This document shows, piece by piece, positions 59,744 to 64,000 of a DNA stretch of 64,000 bases. Position numbers and translations under genes: made by a program. Below the pieces are notes generated by a model. It was not told where the DNA came from. It made no database searches and saw only the letters and a list, made by a program, of their open reading frames with translations. Numbering within the stretch: position 1 is the first letter of the stretch; each line of letters starts with the position of its first letter. This DNA comes from Anaerolineaceae bacterium (GTDB lineage Bacteria > Chloroflexota > Anaerolineae > Aggregatilineales > Phototrophicaceae): positions 33,176 through 97,175 of the forward strand of contig REDR01000048.1 of NCBI GenBank assembly GCA_007693385.1. Direction: 5' to 3'.

Positions 59744-62700
59744 TCACATGGCGGCGCGTAACTGCGGCAGGATTTCGTCGATCTGCTCGCGGAACGATTC
59801 GTCGTCGGTGGCGTCGCGGGCGGCGGTGAAATCGCTGATCGCGTTGCCGATGTAGCCCAATTCCAGATACGCAATCGCCCGATTGAAATACGCTAGATGG
59901 TTCTCCGGCTGTAGCGCGATGGCTTCGTCGTAGTCGAAGATGGCCGGGCCATATAGTCGCTGGCTGGCTTTGGCGTTGGCGCGGTTGAGATAGGCCAGCG
60001 CCCGCCCGTCATCGTCGGGGGCGCGTTCGATGGCGGCGTCGAAGTCTTCAAGGGCGCGGGCGTAGTCGTCGTTTTCCAGATGCGCGTTGCCGCGATTCAG
60101 CAGGGCGTCGAGGTTGTCCGGCTCGGCCTCCAGCACGGCGGAGAAGTCGGCGATGGCTTCATCCAGTAGCGCGAAGGCGTAGCGATACAGCCCGCGCTGG
60201 TAATATAGCGCGGCGGCGTCTTCACCTTCGCGCAGGGTGTGTTCGATCAAAACGGTCATGTCGTCGATGCTGGTCTGCTGGTCGCCTAGCTGAAAGCTGA
60301 GGTTACTACGGGCGATGTACGCCTGTAGATAATCCGGCTCGGCGTCGATGGCGGCGGTGAAATCAGCGACGGCGGCCTCTAAATCTTCCAGCAGGAAATG
60401 CGCCAGCCCGCGATTATAAAAGGCGATGGCCTCCGTCGGGTGGTCGTCGATGAAGCGATCCCAGTAGGCGATGGATTGCTCAAATTCTTGCAGATCAAGA
60501 TAGGCCAGCGCGATATTACGGTAAAAGTCGGTCAGCGATGGGTCGATTTCTAGCGCGGCCAGCCAGTCGGCGATGGCTTCTTCCGGCTTTTCGACGGCGT
60601 AGTACAGATTGCCGCGAGACAATAGCGCTTCGGTCAGTTCTGGCGCTTGCCGGATGACATCGCCCCATGCGGTGATGGCGGATTCGGTCTGCTCGGTTTG
60701 CGTGTAGATCAAAGCGCGGCTGTAATGCAGATCGACCTCATCGACGCCGCGCTCGATGGCCGCGTCGAAGTCGGCGAGCGCGGATTCCAGTTCGCCCGCA
60801 CCGGCGTTCGCCCGCCCGCGCTGGAAGTACAGATCGCCGGAGTCGGGATCAAGCGCGAGGGCGGCGGTGAATTGCGCGGCGGATTCGGCGTATTCACCCA
60901 GTTGGAAGTAGGCCAGCCCGCTATTGAACAGCGCTTCGGCGCGGTTGTAGTCGCCCGCGATGGCGGCCTGCCAATCGGCGATGGCTGAGTCGATGTCGTC
61001 CAGCGTGTAATGCAGATTGCCGCGCTCGAAGTAAATTTCCACGAAATCCGGCTGTAGCGCCAGCACCGCGTCCAGATCGCCGATGGCGCGTTCGATGTCG
61101 TCCGTCCGGCGGTAGGCGACGGCGCGGTTGTAGTGCGCTTCGACGCTGGTCGGGTCGAGCGCGATGACGGCGCTATAGTCGCGGATGGCGCTCTCACTAT
61201 CGCCGAGAACAAAATGCGCGTTGCCGCGCCGGTAGAACGCATCGGTCAGCGTCGGGTCGAGCGCGATGGCTGAATCCAGCGCCGGGATAGCCGCCGCGTG
61301 TTCCTCTAAGCTGAGATGGGCGAGGGCGCGGTTATAGTGCGCGTCGAGGTTGTCGGGCGCGAGCGCGTTGACCTGCTCATAGTCGCGGATTGCCCGCCGG
61401 AAGTTATCCTGTATGAAATGGGCGTTGGCGCGTTGCAGATACCCCGCGACTAGATCGGGGTCAATCTCGATGGCGCGGCTGAAGTCGGCGACTGCCCGCG
61501 TATATTGCCCTAGATCGCGGTGGGCGATGCCGCGATTAAAGACCGCTTGTAGCCAGTCGGGGCGCTCGGTGAGGGCGGCGTTATAGGCGCGGATGGCGTC
61601 GTTCAGGTCGCCGCGCAGATATAGCGCGTTGCCGAGTTGATAATGCGCGTTGTGCAGGGTCGGCTGTAGTTCGATGGCGGCTTGCCAGTCGGCGATGGCG
61701 TCGTCCATGCGCCCCAGTTCGCGGTAGACCACACCGCGATTGTAGCGCACGTCGGCCAGATCGGGATCGAGTTCCAGCGTGCGCGTGTAGTCGGTGAGGG
61801 CGGCCTCAAAATCATCGGCGCGAAAATGCAGAGTGCCGCGCCGATAGATCGCCTGTATCAGCGCCTCGTCGAGTGCGATGGCGGCGCTGAAATCGGCGAT
61901 GGCCTGCGCGTGGTCGCCGCTTTCTTGATGGGCGACGGCGCGATTGAAGTACGCTTCGAGCAGGGAATCGTCGTATTCGATGGCTTGGTCGTAGTAGGTG
62001 ATGGCCGTCGTGAAGTCGTCTTCGCGCTGATAGGTGTTGCCCAGACTGAGATAGACGCGGGCGAATTCCGGCGACATCTGCTGAACGCGGTAGAAATCAG
62101 CGCGGGCGCGGGCGTTATCGCCGGTTGCGCCGTACAGCAGACCGCGATTGTATATCGCCTGTAGGTTGTCCGGCACGGCGTCCAGAAATGCGGAAAAATC
62201 AGCGATGGCGGCCTCAAAGTTGCCTAGCTCTTGATGGGCGACGGCGCGATTGTAATACACGTCGGTGTAGTCGGCGTTTTGAGCCAGCGCCAGATCGTAG
62301 TCGCGCACGGCGGCCTGTAGCTGGCCGGTGCGCCGGTGGGCGATGCCGCGATTGTTGTAAGCGATGGCATAGCCGGGGTTGATGTTGATGGCGCGGCTGT
62401 AGTTCTCGATAGCGGCGACCATATCGCCCAGATTGTAATAGGCCAGCCCGCGATTGTTGAGCGTCACCGCGTCACGCGGATCAAGCAAGATGGCGGTGGT
62501 GAAGTCGTCGATGGCGGCTTCGTACATCTGGCGCGTGTAGAACGCGATGCCGCGATCACGGTAAATCGCGCTGTTTTCCGGCTCTAGCATCAGCGCGGAA
62601 TCCCACGCCGATAACGCGGCGTCGAAGTCATCAAGGCGCAGGTGCGCGTCGGCCAGCGCGTTGAAAACGGTGGCGTCCGGCTCGCCGGTTTCCGCGTGAT

Positions 62701-63331
62701 ACGTCAGGTTGTCGATGGCTTCTTGCAAGTTCCCTTCATTATAGTGGGCGTATCCTAGTATGAAGTAGGCTTGCGCTTGTTCATAACCATGATCGAGCGC
62801 GTGCTGTATATCGTCGATGCCCTGCGCGATGTCGAAGGCGGCGACATGCGCCACGCCGCGATAGTAATACGCGCCCGCGTAACGCTCGCCCGCCGTGCTG
62901 ATGACGCGCTCCATATCGGCCAGCGCGGAGTCGAATTTGCTGATGTCGAGATGCGCCTGCCCGCGCTCGTATAGCGCGTCGATGTCGTCGGGGCGTAAAT
63001 CCAGCGCCCGATCTAAACTGAGGATGGCGTTCTCCGGCTGACCACTGAGGCGCATCAAACGCCCGTGCAGATAATGTGCGTCGGGGTCGTCTGGCTCCGC
63101 CGCGAGATAGGCGTTAACGGCGGTCAACGCTTCGTTGTAATTCTCCAGCGCGAATTGATCTTGCGCGTTCTGGAGCAAGTCGCCTTCTAGTATCGGATCG
63201 GTTGGCGTGATGTCGGTGGATAGGGTGGGGATTGCCAATGTCGCCACCAGCGCCCCCACCAGTAAAAGGCTGATGGTGATGTTGATGGCGTTTAGCCGGA
63301 TGCCCCATATCGTTCTTGCGCTCTGTTTCAT
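59744..63331 (-). CDS. Giant membrane-anchored TPR-repeat protein
   Basis: About 1195 residues from the ATG at 63331, chosen because the upstream in-frame 59 codons to 63508 read as non-protein and the protein then starts with a cytoplasmic MKQSARTIWG, one membrane helix (NITISLLLVGALVATLAI) and an exported repeat domain. From about residue 45 on there are roughly 33 TPRs of 34 residues with the consensus pattern A-x-x-x-Y-x-x-A-I/L and frequent NRGxAY/YxRGxxH. It probably forms a long superhelix that scaffolds proteins outside the membrane. Ribosome-binding site weak (AGAG). No enzymatic motif. It is divergent from a secreted acidic protein. Confidence 0.88.
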   Translation of the reverse strand: MKQSARTIWGIRLNAINITISLLLVGALVATLAIPTLSTDITPTDPILEGDLLQNAQDQFALENYNEALTAVNAYLAAEPDDPDAHYLHGRLMRLSGQPENAILSLDRALDLRPDDIDALYERGQAHLDISKFDSALADMERVISTAGERYAGAYYYRGVAHVAAFDIAQGIDDIQHALDHGYEQAQAYFILGYAHYNEGNLQEAIDNLTYHAETGEPDATVFNALADAHLRLDDFDAALSAWDSALMLEPENSAIYRDRGIAFYTRQMYEAAIDDFTTAILLDPRDAVTLNNRGLAYYNLGDMVAAIENYSRAININPGYAIAYNNRGIAHRRTGQLQAAVRDYDLALAQNADYTDVYYNRAVAHQELGNFEAAIADFSAFLDAVPDNLQAIYNRGLLYGATGDNARARADFYRVQQMSPEFARVYLSLGNTYQREDDFTTAITYYDQAIEYDDSLLEAYFNRAVAHQESGDHAQAIADFSAAIALDEALIQAIYRRGTLHFRADDFEAALTDYTRTLELDPDLADVRYNRGVVYRELGRMDDAIADWQAAIELQPTLHNAHYQLGNALYLRGDLNDAIRAYNAALTERPDWLQAVFNRGIAHRDLGQYTRAVADFSRAIEIDPDLVAGYLQRANAHFIQDNFRRAIRDYEQVNALAPDNLDAHYNRALAHLSLEEHAAAIPALDSAIALDPTLTDAFYRRGNAHFVLGDSESAIRDYSAVIALDPTSVEAHYNRAVAYRRTDDIERAIGDLDAVLALQPDFVEIYFERGNLHYTLDDIDSAIADWQAAIAGDYNRAEALFNSGLAYFQLGEYAESAAQFTAALALDPDSGDLYFQRGRANAGAGELESALADFDAAIERGVDEVDLHYSRALIYTQTEQTESAITAWGDVIRQAPELTEALLSRGNLYYAVEKPEEAIADWLAALEIDPSLTDFYRNIALAYLDLQEFEQSIAYWDRFIDDHPTEAIAFYNRGLAHFLLEDLEAAVADFTAAIDAEPDYLQAYIARSNLSFQLGDQQTSIDDMTVLIEHTLREGEDAAALYYQRGLYRYAFALLDEAIADFSAVLEAEPDNLDALLNRGNAHLENDDYARALEDFDAAIERAPDDDGRALAYLNRANAKASQRLYGPAIFDYDEAIALQPENHLAYFNRAIAYLELGYIGNAISDFTAARDATDDESFREQIDEILPQLRAAM

Positions 63332-63349
63332 ACTCTGATCTCTGCGGCT

Positions 63350-63365
63350 GAAAACGGACGTTTTC
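63350..63365. promoter_or_regulatory. Perfect 16-nt palindrome upstream of the TPR gene
   Basis: GAAAACG-GA-CGTTTTC, 7-bp arms, 19 nt before the start codon on the minus strand. It may be an operator or a hairpin that blocks the ribosome. Confidence 0.45.
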
Positions 63366-63623
63366 TGCGGCGTTGCGCCGGTTGGTGTGGTGTTGCGATG
63401 TATAAAAAGTGTATGCGGATGTGGCCGAATTTGATAGACACAAGCACGACTTGAACTATAAAAAAGCAGTAAAAATTTTACTTTGTTCGTCTCATTCGCT
63501 TGACTCATGACCTATGACGCGATTAAATGTGTCTACGTGCGGGCGTGGTTTCCCGCTATGTAACGCTGTTGTTGTGCTTCAACAAAGCGGTTGATCGGGT
63601 AAAAAATTACGGATTTTTCTTTG

Positions 63624-64000
63624 ATGGTTCGGCACGGAATACGCAAAGCGCTATACATTTTTATAGCACTATGCATCCTGACAATCCCGACGCAAATTAC
63701 ATTTGCGGGCGAGGATTCTGTCGATTCCACGCCGTCAGCGCCCGCCGAAACGGTGAGCGAACCCACCGAAGAACCGGCAGAAAACACCGACACCCCCGCC
63801 GACGAATCACAATCTGCCGACGAAGAACAACCCCCACAAGAACCCGAACCCACCGAACCACCACAGCCTACCGAGCCACCACCGGCAACGCCTGAACCCG
63901 CCGAAGAACCAGAACCTGAGCCTGAGCCAGCCGACGACGAAGCATTAGAAGAATCATCGGATGATGCTGATTCCGACGATCTGCTGGATGACGAAGGCGA
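63624..64000 (+). CDS. Secreted acidic/proline-rich protein (cut by window edge)
   Basis: The frame is open from the ATG at 63624 to the right edge, 125 residues so far. It begins MVRHGIRKALYIFIALCILT, a signal peptide with a cut near TFAGE. The rest is a low-complexity linker rich in Pro, Glu, Asp, Thr and Ser (PEPTEPPQPTEPPPATPEPA). Such stretches space surface domains away from the membrane. The function-bearing part is outside the window. A divergent start with the TPR protein suggests joint expression. Confidence 0.6.
   Translation, partial: MVRHGIRKALYIFIALCILTIPTQITFAGEDSVDSTPSAPAETVSEPTEEPAENTDTPADESQSADEEQPPQEPEPTEPPQPTEPPPATPEPAEEPEPEPEPADDEALEESSDDADSDDLLDDEG

Noticed and set aside
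63332..63508. 59-codon N-terminal extension of the TPR protein
   Set aside because: Would place the hydrophobic helix far inside and holds no similarity to an export signal; the ATG at 63331 gives a sensible anchor.

Overview
The window looks like a chromosomal segment of a GC-rich, Gram-positive-like or monoderm bacterium, most probably a member of the Chloroflexota (Anaerolineae-like). This is an inference. It rests on the dense set of ABC importers with secreted binding proteins, long multi-membrane permeases, an FkbM/sulfotransferase/GT2 surface-sugar gene set, a bacterial PHAX-type RNA-binding protein (a domain I recall from Chloroflexota such as Roseiflexus and Herpetosiphon), and GTAGGGGC-type intergenic palindromes. 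No rRNA, tRNA, CRISPR array, transposase or integrase was recognised.

Layout. 0-9 kb: the 5' part of glgB, an SGNH-like protein, an Hsp20 chaperone, then a sugar ABC importer (two unusually large permeases and a binding protein, no ATPase) with a beta-phosphoglucomutase-type HAD enzyme upstream. This is an alpha-glucan/disaccharide uptake and storage theme. 9-18 kb: a DUF427 protein, a dense run of dual-specificity phosphatase, sulfotransferase-like, FkbM methyltransferase, methionine aminopeptidase, rfbC and a second tyrosine phosphatase, then an MBOAT acyltransferase and a secreted beta-propeller protein. 18-22 kb: a MacB/LolD-like ATPase with a double FtsX permease.

22-27 kb is the most unusual part. 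It holds parA and parB, a short repeat-rich convergent junction, and a primase-polymerase gene running the other way. Just behind that gene lies a roughly 235-nt candidate structured RNA with a near-consensus promoter, terminal base pairing, nested helices and an intrinsic terminator. About 230 bp further on is a second region rich in inverted repeats. Together this resembles a plasmid-type replication/partition module embedded in chromosomal DNA.

27-41 kb: a processive GT2 glycosyltransferase preceded by a 39-residue membrane peptide gene, a small winged-helix-like protein, a PHAX-domain protein, an oligopeptide-type ABC importer behind a structured 5' leader, a 980-residue beta-CASP metallo-hydrolase carrying two copies of a KH-like C-terminal module, an orphan Fbp/Pot-type ATPase and a Rieske protein. 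40-51.5 kb: a KAS III-like enzyme, two acyl-CoA ligases, an alpha/beta hydrolase, an Lrp/AsnC regulator and a complete Liv-type importer. These probably import and CoA-activate an organic acid. 51.6-57 kb: a UvrD-like helicase, a stand-alone receiver and recJ, on one strand. 57-64 kb: an Fbp-type binding protein and permease (likely partners of the distant orphan ATPase), a giant TPR protein of about 1190 residues, and the start of a divergent secreted acidic/proline-rich protein cut by the window edge.

Two dispersed intergenic repeat families occur: GTAGGGGC-flanked palindromes with interchangeable cores, and a TTCTTTTTTCTGTAGAAAAAAGAA element.
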